Made by a program: the position numbers and the translations under genes
Shown here: positions 6,327-12,559 of the stretch, one piece after another
Numbering within the stretch: position 1 is the first letter of the stretch
How the letters are laid out: each line of letters opens with the position of its first letter
NCBI GenBank assembly: GCA_028873275.1
Contig: JAGWLJ010000012.1
Location: forward strand, 1-13,051
Length of the DNA: 13,051 bases
Direction: 5' to 3'
DNA from: Pseudomonadota bacterium
Lineage (GTDB): Bacteria > Pseudomonadota > Alphaproteobacteria > Rickettsiales > SXRF01
The notes under the pieces: generated by a model
Told to the model about the DNA's origin: nothing
What the model saw: only the letters and a program-made list of their open reading frames with translations
Database searches by the model: none

Positions 6327-6451
6327 GCGTGTCCTGGGGGCAGGACAACGCCGGCATTCGGATAATGTCAGCGGCGCAAAGGATAGTGTCTTAGGAAACT
6401 AAGACAGGCAGGATGTGTTTCTGCTCCCCATCAATTTGGGGGAAGGAGCAG
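6327..6451 (+). promoter_or_regulatory. Multi-hairpin leader RNA of the small lipoprotein-like gene
   Basis: Four hairpins can be read in order. H1: TGTCCTG/CAGGACA (6330-6336 with 6341-6347), GGGG loop, extendable by GCG/CGC across one bulge. H2: CGCCG (6349-6353) with CGGCG (6372-6376), enclosing GCATT (6354-6358) with AATGT (6364-6368). H3: TGTCTTAG (6387-6394) with CTAAGACA (6399-6406), 8 bp closed by a GAAA tetraloop. H4: CTGCTCC (6421-6427) with GGAGCAG (6445-6451), which buries the Shine-Dalgarno AGGAG just before ATG 6454. A GNRA loop plus a sequestered ribosome binding site suggests a cis-acting RNA regulator. It matches no riboswitch class I know; cyclic-di-GMP-I was considered and not supported. 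Confidence 0.5.
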
Positions 6452-6453
6452 CG

Positions 6454-6660
6454 ATGAAGGGATTCGTGAAGTGTGTTCTGGCGGCGCTGGTTATCACGGT
6501 TTGTGGTGGTTGCCGCGCTACGCAGTACACCACCGTGTCGTTCTTTCTGGACCTGAATTTTAACCAGTATGGAACGGCGCGGCTGGAAGCCTCGTCGGAA
6601 AAGGGGTTCACCTTCGGGCTGACACAACAGCCCCTGAACCTCTTCAGTAATAAGAAATGA
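6454..6660 (+). CDS. Small exported, possibly lipid-anchored protein, 68 residues
   Basis: I do not recognise this protein. The chosen start is ATG 6454, with AAGGAG at 6443-6448. An in-frame ATG at 6415 would add 13 residues encoded by the SD hairpin itself and has no ribosome binding site. Residues 1-20 read MKGFVKCVLAALVITVCGGC, a basic start and hydrophobic core ending in GGC, which resembles a lipoprotein signal with Cys20 as the modified residue; Cys at the -3 position is atypical, so ordinary signal-peptidase cleavage is the alternative. The remaining 48 residues contain an alternating segment (TTVSFFLDLNFNQYGTARLE) that could form beta strands. It is monocistronic, between its own promoter candidate and a 14-bp terminator stem. 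Small entericidin-like lipoproteins have a similar layout, but no sequence match is claimed. Confidence 0.6.
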   Translation: MKGFVKCVLAALVITVCGGCRATQYTTVSFFLDLNFNQYGTARLEASSEKGFTFGLTQQPLNLFSNKK

Positions 6661-6664
6661 TGAA

Positions 6665-6696
6665 AAAGAGCCATCCCCGCCCGGGGATGGCTCTTT
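6665..6696 (+). terminator. Intrinsic terminator of the small exported-protein gene
   Basis: AAAGAGCCATCCCC (6665-6678) pairs perfectly over 14 bp with GGGGATGGCTCTTT (6683-6696), with a GCCC loop. It starts four bases after the stop codon. The T-tract is only the TTT that closes the stem, but its length and GC content make termination likely. It could also function in the opposite direction because an A-run precedes it. Confidence 0.8.
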
Positions 6697-6788
6697 GCCT
6701 TGAATAGCACATCATTTCTTGCCAAATCCTGCCGGCATGTTAGGTATTTTTCATTATGCGCAACGCATTACGAGGCAAAGGACGATTC

Positions 6789-7730
6789 ATGAAGAAAGCA
6801 CTGCTTTTCCCGGGACAGGGTTCGCAATCGGCAGGCATGGGACGTGAGATGGCGGAGAATTTCGCCTGCGCCCGCCAAGTGTTCGAGGAGGTCGATGCCG
6901 CCCTCGGCGAAAACCTTTCCGATATCATTTTTAATGGGCCGCAGGAGCAACTCACGCTGACCGAAAACGCCCAGCCCGCCATTATGGCCACCTCGATCGC
7001 CGTGCTGCGCGTGCTGCAGGTGGAACATGGCTTCGACGTTTCGAAGCAATCGGCTTTCGTCGCCGGGCATTCGCTGGGCGAATATACGGCGCTGTGCGCC
7101 GCCGGGGCGCTCACGCTGACCGATGCGGCGCGGTTGCTGCGCGTGCGCGGCAAGGCCATGCAGAAATCCGTTCCTGCCGGACGCGGCGCCATGGCGGCGC
7201 TGCTGAGCGTCGATTACGTCGCAGCGGCGGTTATCGCTGCCGAAGCGGCGCAGGACGAGGTTTGCACGGTCGCCAACGACAACGCGCCGGGGCAGGTGGT
7301 GGTCAGCGGCACAAAAACGGCTGTCGAACGCGCCATCGAGATCGCCAAGGGCAAAGGCGCCAAGCGCGCCGTGCTGCTTGATGTCAGCGCGCCCTTCCAC
7401 TGTCCGCTGATGGCCCCCGCCGCCGGCATCATGGCTGAAGCCCTGTCAGTGGCCCGGCTGTCCGCTCCCTGCGTGCCGGTGGTGGCCAACGTCACCGCCA
7501 GCGCCGAGAGCGACCCCGCCACCATCCGCCGCCTGCTGGTGGACCAGGTGACCGGCATGGTGCGCTGGCGGGAATCGGTGCAGTATCTCGCCGCCCAGGG
7601 CGTCACCCGCGCGCTGGAAATCGGCAACGGCAAGGTTCTTTCAGGATTAAACAAGCGCATCGCGCCGGACATGGAAACGCTCGCCATCGGCACCCCGGCG
7701 GATCTGGAAGTGTTTGCGCGGGTGGAGTAA
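6789..7730 (+). CDS. fabD: Malonyl-CoA:ACP transacylase FabD
   Basis: FabD moves the malonyl group from CoA to acyl carrier protein, supplying chain-extension units for type II fatty-acid synthesis in the cytoplasm. The 313-residue product begins KKALLFPGQGSQSAGMG, with the GQGSQ oxyanion-hole loop at 9-13. The nucleophile elbow is GHSLG with Ser95. The substrate-binding Arg in RVRGKAMQ is Arg119, and the catalytic His in APFHCPL is His203. ATG 6789 was chosen over an in-frame ATG at 6756 because it gives the normal FabD N-terminus and has AGGA upstream (about 6779-6782). Length equals the family norm of about 310. fabG follows after 66 bases, so the two probably form an operon. Confidence 0.96.
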   Translation: MKKALLFPGQGSQSAGMGREMAENFACARQVFEEVDAALGENLSDIIFNGPQEQLTLTENAQPAIMATSIAVLRVLQVEHGFDVSKQSAFVAGHSLGEYTALCAAGALTLTDAARLLRVRGKAMQKSVPAGRGAMAALLSVDYVAAAVIAAEAAQDEVCTVANDNAPGQVVVSGTKTAVERAIEIAKGKGAKRAVLLDVSAPFHCPLMAPAAGIMAEALSVARLSAPCVPVVANVTASAESDPATIRRLLVDQVTGMVRWRESVQYLAAQGVTRALEIGNGKVLSGLNKRIAPDMETLAIGTPADLEVFARVE

Positions 7731-7753
7731 TACCCGGGTTCGAATGCCTTATA

Positions 7754-7798
7754 GTAAAAAGTTGCATTTTTTACCGGATGCCGCAATAAATGCGGCAT
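7754..7798 (+). promoter_or_regulatory. Tandem hairpins between fabD and fabG, the second containing the fabG start codon
   Basis: GTAAAAA (7754-7760) pairs with TTTTTAC (7768-7774). Immediately after it, ATGCCGCA (7778-7785) pairs perfectly over 8 bp with TGCGGCAT (7791-7798) around a 5-base A/T loop. The last two bases of that stem are the A and T of the fabG ATG at 7797-7799. No Shine-Dalgarno sequence precedes the ATG. Control of translation start, or RNA processing between the two cistrons, is inferred only from this geometry. Confidence 0.4.
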
Positions 7799-8534
7799 GA
7801 TATTTTCTCTATCCAATAAAAAAGCCCTCATCACCGGCGCTACCGGCGGTATTGGCGGAGCGATTGCCAAGACGCTGCACCAGGCGGGTGCGCAGCTGGC
7901 CATTTCGGGCAGTAAAATGGAGAAGCTGGAGGCGCTGGCGCAGAGCCTCGGCGCGGCGACTCCCCTCCCCTGCGACCTCTCGAAGCTCGATACCGTCGAG
8001 CAGCTGATCAAGGATGCCGAGGAAAAGCTGGGCGGGCTGGATATACTGGTGCTCAATGCCGGCGTCACCAAGGACAATCTGGCGCTGCGCATGAAGGATG
8101 AGGAATGGCAGCAGGTGATCGATATCAACCTGACCGCCAGCTTCCGCATGGCGCGCGCCGCCCTGCGCGGTATGCTCAAGCGCCGCTTCGGCCGCATTAT
8201 CTTCATCACTTCGGTGGTGGGCTCGACGGGCAACCCGGGACAGGCCAATTACTGCGCCTCGAAAGCGGGGTTGACCGGCATGGCCAAATCGCTGGCGCAG
8301 GAAGTGGCCTCGCGCGGTATTACCGTCAACTGCATCGCGCCCGGCTTCATCGCCACCGCCATGACCGATGCTTTAAACGATGAGCAGAAAGCCCGCATCA
8401 ACCAGAATATTCCGCTGGGGCGCATGGGAACGGCCGAGGATATCGCCGCCGGAGCGCTGTATCTCGCCAGCGACCAGGCGGCTTACGTCACCGGTCAGAC
8501 GCTGCATATCAACGGCGGCCTGTTTATGGCGTAG
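7797..8534 (+). CDS. fabG: 3-oxoacyl-[acyl-carrier-protein] reductase FabG
   Basis: FabG is the NADPH-dependent reductase of the fatty-acid elongation cycle (3-oxoacyl-ACP to 3-hydroxyacyl-ACP). The 245-residue short-chain dehydrogenase has the cofactor motif TGATGGIG (13-20), NAG (87-89), and the catalytic set Asn111, Ser139, Tyr152 and Lys156 (YCASK). It ends with the typical YVTGQTLHINGGLFMA tail. Residue spacing agrees with the E. coli enzyme to within one position. ATG 7797 is the only in-frame start that gives the normal N-terminus, yet it lacks a ribosome binding site and lies in a hairpin. Unusually, acpP and fabF do not follow; a convergent ORF ends one base past the fabG stop. The motifs and the fabD partner favour FabG over a generic dehydrogenase. 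Confidence 0.94.
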   Translation: MIFSLSNKKALITGATGGIGGAIAKTLHQAGAQLAISGSKMEKLEALAQSLGAATPLPCDLSKLDTVEQLIKDAEEKLGGLDILVLNAGVTKDNLALRMKDEEWQQVIDINLTASFRMARAALRGMLKRRFGRIIFITSVVGSTGNPGQANYCASKAGLTGMAKSLAQEVASRGITVNCIAPGFIATAMTDALNDEQKARINQNIPLGRMGTAEDIAAGALYLASDQAAYVTGQTLHINGGLFMA

Positions 8535-8535
8535 T

Positions 8536-8781
8536 TTACTGGTGGAAGGCTGCTTTGACGAGGGCAATCCCCCAGGCAATAAGATGATCGCCCATCGCCT
8601 GGAACGTGCCCATCCAGCTATTGGCCACCGCCACGCAGCTGCCTACCGTGTCGAGGTTGAACAGGCAAACGCCAAAGCCGGAGGCAAAGGCACTGAACGT
8701 CACGCCGGTCAGCATGAAAAACGCATTGAATCTCGGATCGGGATTGAGGGGCATCACGCGGAAAACGCTCGGGTTGATCAT
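8536..8781 (-). CDS. Small hydrophobic protein, 81 residues, probable membrane protein
   Basis: I do not recognise this family. The ORF reads MINPSVFRVMPLNPDPRFNA and then a hydrophobic segment of about 24 residues (FFMLTGVTFSAFASGFGVCL). A second moderately hydrophobic segment (HLIAWGIALVKAAF) lies near the C-terminus, so two membrane spans or one span plus an amphipathic helix are plausible. Only a weak GAAG-like ribosome binding site precedes ATG 8781. An internal Met10 (MPLNPDPRF) could be the true start. It converges on fabG with a single base between the two stop codons. It is preferred over overlapping plus-strand ORFs because its amino-acid pattern is coherent for a membrane protein and it fills the only gap between fabG and trmL. 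Confidence 0.5.
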   Translation of the reverse strand: MINPSVFRVMPLNPDPRFNAFFMLTGVTFSAFASGFGVCLFNLDTVGSCVAVANSWMGTFQAMGDHLIAWGIALVKAAFHQ

Positions 8782-8862
8782 TTACCATTATCTTCGATTT
8801 CCGCTTCGTGATAAACGGCTTTTTTATGACATTTTTGCGTACAGGAATAGTCTTTTAAATTC

Positions 8863-9324
8863 ATGGAAATAGCCCTTTTCGAGCCGGATATCCCGCAAAA
8901 TACCGGCGCGCTGATGCGCCTGGCGGCCTGTCTGGGCGCGCGCCTCCATATCATCGAGCCCTGCGGGTTTCCCTGGGAAATCAGGCGGATCAAGCGCACG
9001 GCGCTCGATTACTACGAGCTGGCCGATATCATGCGCCATTCCTCCTGGCAGGCGTTTCTTGATTTCCGTCAAATACAGCAGCCCGGACGGCTGGTACTCC
9101 TCACCACGAAAGCGCCCGTGCCGTATACGGATTTCTCTTTCGCCACCGCGGATACGCTGCTTTTGGGCCGCGAATCGGCCGGCGTGCCGGACTATGTGCG
9201 GGGAGCGGTGGATGCGCAGGTGACCATTCCGATGCGCAGCGAAGCGCGCTCGCTCAACGTGGCTATGGCCGCCGCCATGGTGCTGGGAGAGGCGCTGCGG
9301 CAGGTAAACAATGTGACGACATGA
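8863..9324 (+). CDS. trmL: tRNA (cytidine(34)-2'-O)-methyltransferase TrmL
   Basis: TrmL is a SPOUT-class enzyme that uses S-adenosylmethionine to methylate the ribose of the wobble nucleotide in certain tRNA-Leu species. The 153-residue product contains the three knot motifs: PDIPQNTGALMRLAA near the N-terminus (Asn13, Thr14, Gly15), LLLGRESAGVP (99-109), and IPMRSEARSLNVAMA (122-136). Family length is about 150-160, so it is complete. No good Shine-Dalgarno site precedes ATG 8863; AGGA at 8843-8846 is 16 bases away. hemF starts 12 bases after the stop, so they are probably co-transcribed, an arrangement known in other alphaproteobacteria. Confidence 0.94.
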   Translation: MEIALFEPDIPQNTGALMRLAACLGARLHIIEPCGFPWEIRRIKRTALDYYELADIMRHSSWQAFLDFRQIQQPGRLVLLTTKAPVPYTDFSFATADTLLLGRESAGVPDYVRGAVDAQVTIPMRSEARSLNVAMAAAMVLGEALRQVNNVTT

Positions 9325-9458
9325 GGATGTGACGATATGGATAGGCAACAGCTCGCCAGTACCTGGTTCCAGGAATTACGCGACCGGATATGCGCGGAAT
9401 TCGAGCGCATTGAGCAGGAATTCGTCACATCTTCACATCACCGCATCGCCACATCCTC
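9311..9458. repeat. Scattered short repeats (ATGTGACGA type) across the trmL-hemF junction
   Basis: ATGTGACGA occurs at 9311-9319 and 9328-9336, a direct repeat with period 17 that spans the trmL stop and hemF leader. The reverse complement of the extended form occurs twice inside hemF, as TCGTCACATCTTC (9422-9434) and TCGCCACATCCTC (9446-9458). These two are 24 bases apart, so they are in frame. Copies differ by one or two bases. Confidence 0.45.
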
Positions 9459-10185
9459 CTTCACCCGCACCCCCTGGCAGCGGGAAGGCGGTGGGGGCGG
9501 CGAAATGTCGATCCTGCGCGGGCGTGTATTTGAAAAGGTCGGCGTAAACATCTCTACTGTCCATGGAGAATTCTCGGAGACCATGCGCAGGGAAATTCCA
9601 GGCGCCGAGCAAAATCCGCAATTCTGGGCCAGCGGCATTTCGCTGGTGGCGCACCTATGCTCGCCGCTGGTGCCGGCGGTGCATATGAACACGCGCATGA
9701 TCGTATTGGGCAAGCAGGCGAAGCTATGGTTCGGCGGCGGTGCTGATCTGACGCCGACGTATTCCGTCGAGGAAGATACAAATGATTTTCATGCCGCCTT
9801 CAAAGAAGCCTGCGACGTCTTCGATCCGGCTTATTATCCTAAATACAAGGCCTGGTGCGATGAGTATTTTTACCTGAAGCACCGCAACGAGCCGCGTGGC
9901 GCGGGCGGCATATTCTATGATTACCTGGACAGCGGCGACTGGCAGAAAGACTTCGCTTTTACTCAGGCGGTGGGCGAGGCTTTCCTCAGGATTTACCCGC
10001 AGCTGGTGCGCCGCCATATACAAAAAATATGGACGCCGGAGCAAAGGGAATATCAATTGGTTAAGCGTAGCCGCTATGTCGAATTCAACCTGCTTTACGA
10101 TCGCGGCACGCGCTTCGGCCTGATGACCGGGGGCAATACCGAAGCCATACTGATGTCATTGCCGCCGGAAGTGAAATGGCCGTAG
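9337..10185 (+). CDS. hemF: Oxygen-dependent coproporphyrinogen III oxidase HemF
   Basis: HemF converts coproporphyrinogen III to protoporphyrinogen IX using O2, an aerobic step of haem synthesis. The 282-residue product has the family blocks REGGGGGEMSILRGRVFEK, GVNISTVHGEF, HMNTRMIV, KLWFGGGADLTPTY, KHRNEPRGAGGIFYDY and SRYVEFNLLYDRGTRFGL. His106, His116, His152 and His182 appear to correspond to the four conserved histidines. The start at 9337 follows a GAGGAT box and is 12 bases behind trmL. Residues 29-44 hold a small imperfect 8-residue repeat (VTSSHHR then ATSSFTR) encoded by the repeats listed here; this is an N-terminal variable region, so activity should not be affected. Presence of HemF implies aerobic or microaerobic life. 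Confidence 0.97.
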   Translation: MDRQQLASTWFQELRDRICAEFERIEQEFVTSSHHRIATSSFTRTPWQREGGGGGEMSILRGRVFEKVGVNISTVHGEFSETMRREIPGAEQNPQFWASGISLVAHLCSPLVPAVHMNTRMIVLGKQAKLWFGGGADLTPTYSVEEDTNDFHAAFKEACDVFDPAYYPKYKAWCDEYFYLKHRNEPRGAGGIFYDYLDSGDWQKDFAFTQAVGEAFLRIYPQLVRRHIQKIWTPEQREYQLVKRSRYVEFNLLYDRGTRFGLMTGGNTEAILMSLPPEVKWP

Positions 10186-10237
10186 CATTTCGCTGCCGGT
10201 TATGCTATATTAACCAATAATTAACTTTGAGGGGATT

Positions 10238-10306
10238 ATGAAGCTACAGATACCGGTGCTGGTCGTTATCATCGTCATTGGCCTTCTCGGGGCCATGGCC
10301 ATTTAA
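10238..10306 (+). CDS. Possible 22-residue membrane microprotein, antisense to the end of ampG
   Basis: ATG 10238 to TAA 10304-10306 encodes MKLQIPVLVVIIVIGLLGAMAI when read in two parts: a MKLQIP start and one uninterrupted hydrophobic stretch (VLVVIIVIGLLGAMAI). The length fits a single transmembrane helix. GAGG at 10229-10232 gives a good ribosome binding site with a 5-base gap, and TATATT (10206-10211) is a -10-like box without a convincing -35. All but its first six bases overlap the last 63 bases of ampG on the other strand. The antisense overlap is the main reason for doubt: the hydrophobic frame could be a by-product of ampG's Asp/Asn-rich tail codons. Confidence 0.4.
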   Translation: MKLQIPVLVVIIVIGLLGAMAI

Positions 10307-11536
10307 TTTCATCAAATAAAGCAATAACACAAGACCAGGCAGGGCCAGCAGGGCGGCCAGCAGGAAAAATTTCTCCCAGCCCAGTTTCCCGGCCAGCCAG
10401 CCCGACGGGGTGGACAGCCAGGTGCGGCCGAAGGCGGCCAGCGAGCTTAACAGCGCATATTGCGTAGCAGTGAACCGGGCATGCGTCAGTCCGCTTAAAT
10501 AAGCCACGAAAGCGGACGTGCCCATGCCGCCGCTGATGTTCTCAAGCGTGATCGATAACGCCAGGAGTCCGCTATCCGCCCCTGCCCTGGCCTGCAGCAC
10601 GAACATCAGGTTGGTGACCGCATGCGCGATGCCGCACACCCACAGGCTGCGCGCCGCGCCCCAGCGAAACACCAGCGCTCCGCCGATAACGCTGCCGATA
10701 ATGGTGGCGATGACGCCGTACAGCTTGACGATACTGGCGATCTGCTCCTTGGTGAACCCGATATCGATCAGGAAGGGATTGGTCATCACCCCCATGAAGG
10801 CATCGCCCAGCTTGTAAAGAATGATGAACAGCAGAATGACCAGCCAGTGCGGGCGCTGCATGAAATCAGTAAAAGGCTCCAGCACATGCGCGCGCATCCA
10901 ATGCAGAAAATCAGATTTTTCTGATTCTCTGATTTTATTTGGCTCCGGCGACAGCAACACAGCTACCATCCCTATCCCCATCAGCGCCGCCATCAGCCAG
11001 TAGGCAATCGTCCAGCCAGCATAGGCCGCCAGGTAAAGCGCCCCGGCCGAGGAGGCGATCATCCCCAAGCGGTAGCCCAGCACCGCGGCCGCAGCCCCTG
11101 CTCCCTGCTGCTCAGGCTTAAGAATCTCGACACGGTAGGCATCGATGACGATGTCCTGGCTGGCCGAGGCAATGGCGACCAGCAACGCCATGACGGCAGT
11201 GAGCCAGGGATTGATCGCCGGATCGGCCAGCCCCAGCAAAACCAGCGTCCCTGCCAGCGCCAGCTGCGTGGCAACCAGCCAGCCGCGACGGCGGCCCAGC
11301 AGTTTCGAAAGTCCTGGAAAGGGCATGCCGTCGATCAGCGGCGACCACAGGAATTTCAGGGCATACGGCGTAGCGGCAGCGGCGAACAGCCCTATGGCCG
11401 CTTTGCTGACGCCGGATTCGGTCAGCCATACGCCAAGGGTGGAAGCGGTGAGCGCCAGCGGCAGCCCGCTGGAAAATCCCAGACAGAGAATGGCGAGAAT
11501 GCGGGGGTGGGTGTAGAGTCGCAAATCCCCGAACAC
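10244..11536 (-). CDS. ampG: AmpG-type muropeptide permease (major facilitator superfamily)
   Basis: AmpG imports anhydro-muropeptides (GlcNAc-anhydroMurNAc peptides) across the inner membrane for peptidoglycan recycling, and in some species this feeds beta-lactamase induction. The 430-residue product keeps signature segments known from E. coli AmpG: LGFSSGLPLALTASTLGVWL, KFLWSPLIDG, RRRGWLVATQ, SASQDIVIDAYRVEIL, GAGAAAAVLGYRLGM, YKLGDAFMG, and GGMGTSAFVAYL followed by TATQYALLSSL. About 12 membrane spans are expected. The chosen start is GTG 11536, sharing one base with the TAG stop of the adenosine kinase gene; this gives FGDLRLYTHPRI, like the E. coli N-terminus. An upstream ATG at 11605 would add 23 low-complexity residues inside the kinase gene. 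The acidic tail (EKANDDDNDQHRYL) is unusual. Substrate is inferred from similarity. Confidence 0.92.
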   Translation of the reverse strand: MFGDLRLYTHPRILAILCLGFSSGLPLALTASTLGVWLTESGVSKAAIGLFAAAATPYALKFLWSPLIDGMPFPGLSKLLGRRRGWLVATQLALAGTLVLLGLADPAINPWLTAVMALLVAIASASQDIVIDAYRVEILKPEQQGAGAAAAVLGYRLGMIASSAGALYLAAYAGWTIAYWLMAALMGIGMVAVLLSPEPNKIRESEKSDFLHWMRAHVLEPFTDFMQRPHWLVILLFIILYKLGDAFMGVMTNPFLIDIGFTKEQIASIVKLYGVIATIIGSVIGGALVFRWGAARSLWVCGIAHAVTNLMFVLQARAGADSGLLALSITLENISGGMGTSAFVAYLSGLTHARFTATQYALLSSLAAFGRTWLSTPSGWLAGKLGWEKFFLLAALLALPGLVLLLYLMKLNGHGPEKANDDDNDQHRYL

Positions 11537-12546
11537 TATGCCACCAGCTCTTTGAGCGGGCGCATGCTGCGCGCGCCCAGCTGCTGGATGATTTCGCCAG
11601 CGCAACGATTGCCGAGTTCGGCGCAGGATTTGAGATCCTGATTACGCGTAAGCCCGTAAAGAAAGCCGCTGGCGAAAAGGTCGCCGGCGCCGGTGGTATC
11701 GATCACCCGGCCGATTTTCTGCGCGGGAACTTCTTCTACGGCGTCTTTCGTAAGCACCATGCAGCCTTTTTCACTGCGCGTCACCACGGCCAGCCTGCAC
11801 AGGTCGCGCAACTCGGCCATGGCCGCCGCCATATCCTGCGTCTGGTACAGCGATTTGAGTTCGGCCTCGTTGGCAAACAGGATGTCGATATCCCTGGCAA
11901 TCAGTTGCAGGAATGTCTCGCGGTGGCGGTCGACGCAAAACACGTCCGACAGGGTGAAGGCCACTTTGCGGCCGGCCTTGTGCGCCAGAGCAACCGCCTT
12001 GCGGATGGCCGCCTTGGCCGTCTCCGTATCCCACAGATAACCTTCGATATAGGTAACGGCGGCGCTCTCGATGATCTTCGCGTCGATATCCGCTTCCGAC
12101 ACGCGCGAACAGGCGCCGATATAAGTGGCCATGGTGCGCTGCGCGTCCGGCGTCACATAGACAAAGCAACTGGCGGTGGAGGGGCCGCGCGCCAGCATCG
12201 AGGTCGAGAAATCCACGCCGACGGCATGCAGGTCATGCGTGAAGATCCCCCCCAGTTGGTCGTTCTTCACCTTGCCAATGAAGGCCGTCTTCGCCCCCAG
12301 CGACGCCATGCCGGCCAGGCTATTGGCCACCGAGCCGCCGGAGCATTCCGTCGCCGGCCCCATCTGGCGATAGAGATCGTCGGCGCGATGCTCATCGACC
12401 AGCGTCATGGTGCCCTTGATGAGATCCTGGCGGGCAAGAAAGGCCTCATCGACGAAGCTCAGCACATCGACGATGGCGTTGCCGATGCCGGCAACGTCGA
12501 AGATCAATCCCTGTTGCAGAGAGGAGGATGGGTTTTTCATGGTCAT
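11536..12546 (-). CDS. Adenosine kinase, PfkB/ribokinase family
   Basis: This 336-residue sugar/nucleoside kinase begins with a strand reading FDVAGIGNAIVDVL. PfkB signature 1 is GGSVANSLAGMASLG (70-84). The ATP-side motif NEAE lies at 226-229. PfkB signature 2 is DTTGAGDLFASGFLYGL from 283, with Asp289 as catalytic base. In alphaproteobacteria, proteins of this length with these motifs are usually annotated as adenosine kinases, which phosphorylate adenosine to AMP in purine salvage; other PfkB substrates cannot be excluded by sequence alone. ATG 12546 has a GAGA box seven bases upstream; ATG 12540 is an alternative start. The gene is 13 bases behind an uncharacterised ORF and overlaps ampG by one base (TAGTG), so the three probably form one operon with coupled translation. 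Confidence 0.9.
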   Translation of the reverse strand: MTMKNPSSSLQQGLIFDVAGIGNAIVDVLSFVDEAFLARQDLIKGTMTLVDEHRADDLYRQMGPATECSGGSVANSLAGMASLGAKTAFIGKVKNDQLGGIFTHDLHAVGVDFSTSMLARGPSTASCFVYVTPDAQRTMATYIGACSRVSEADIDAKIIESAAVTYIEGYLWDTETAKAAIRKAVALAHKAGRKVAFTLSDVFCVDRHRETFLQLIARDIDILFANEAELKSLYQTQDMAAAMAELRDLCRLAVVTRSEKGCMVLTKDAVEEVPAQKIGRVIDTTGAGDLFASGFLYGLTRNQDLKSCAELGNRCAGEIIQQLGARSMRPLKELVA

Positions 12547-12559
12547 AATATTCTCAATG

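Noticed and set aside
6361..6410. Resemblance to a cyclic-di-GMP-I (GEMM) riboswitch because of GCAAAGG and a GAAA-capped stem
   Set aside because: The order of conserved elements does not fit: the second conserved GCAAAGCC-type segment and the tetraloop receptor helix are missing.
7214..8248. A 344-codon minus-strand frame across fabD and fabG
   Set aside because: It is antisense to two well-supported enzymes and crosses their intergenic gap; composition is Ser/Ala/Arg-rich and no family is recognisable.
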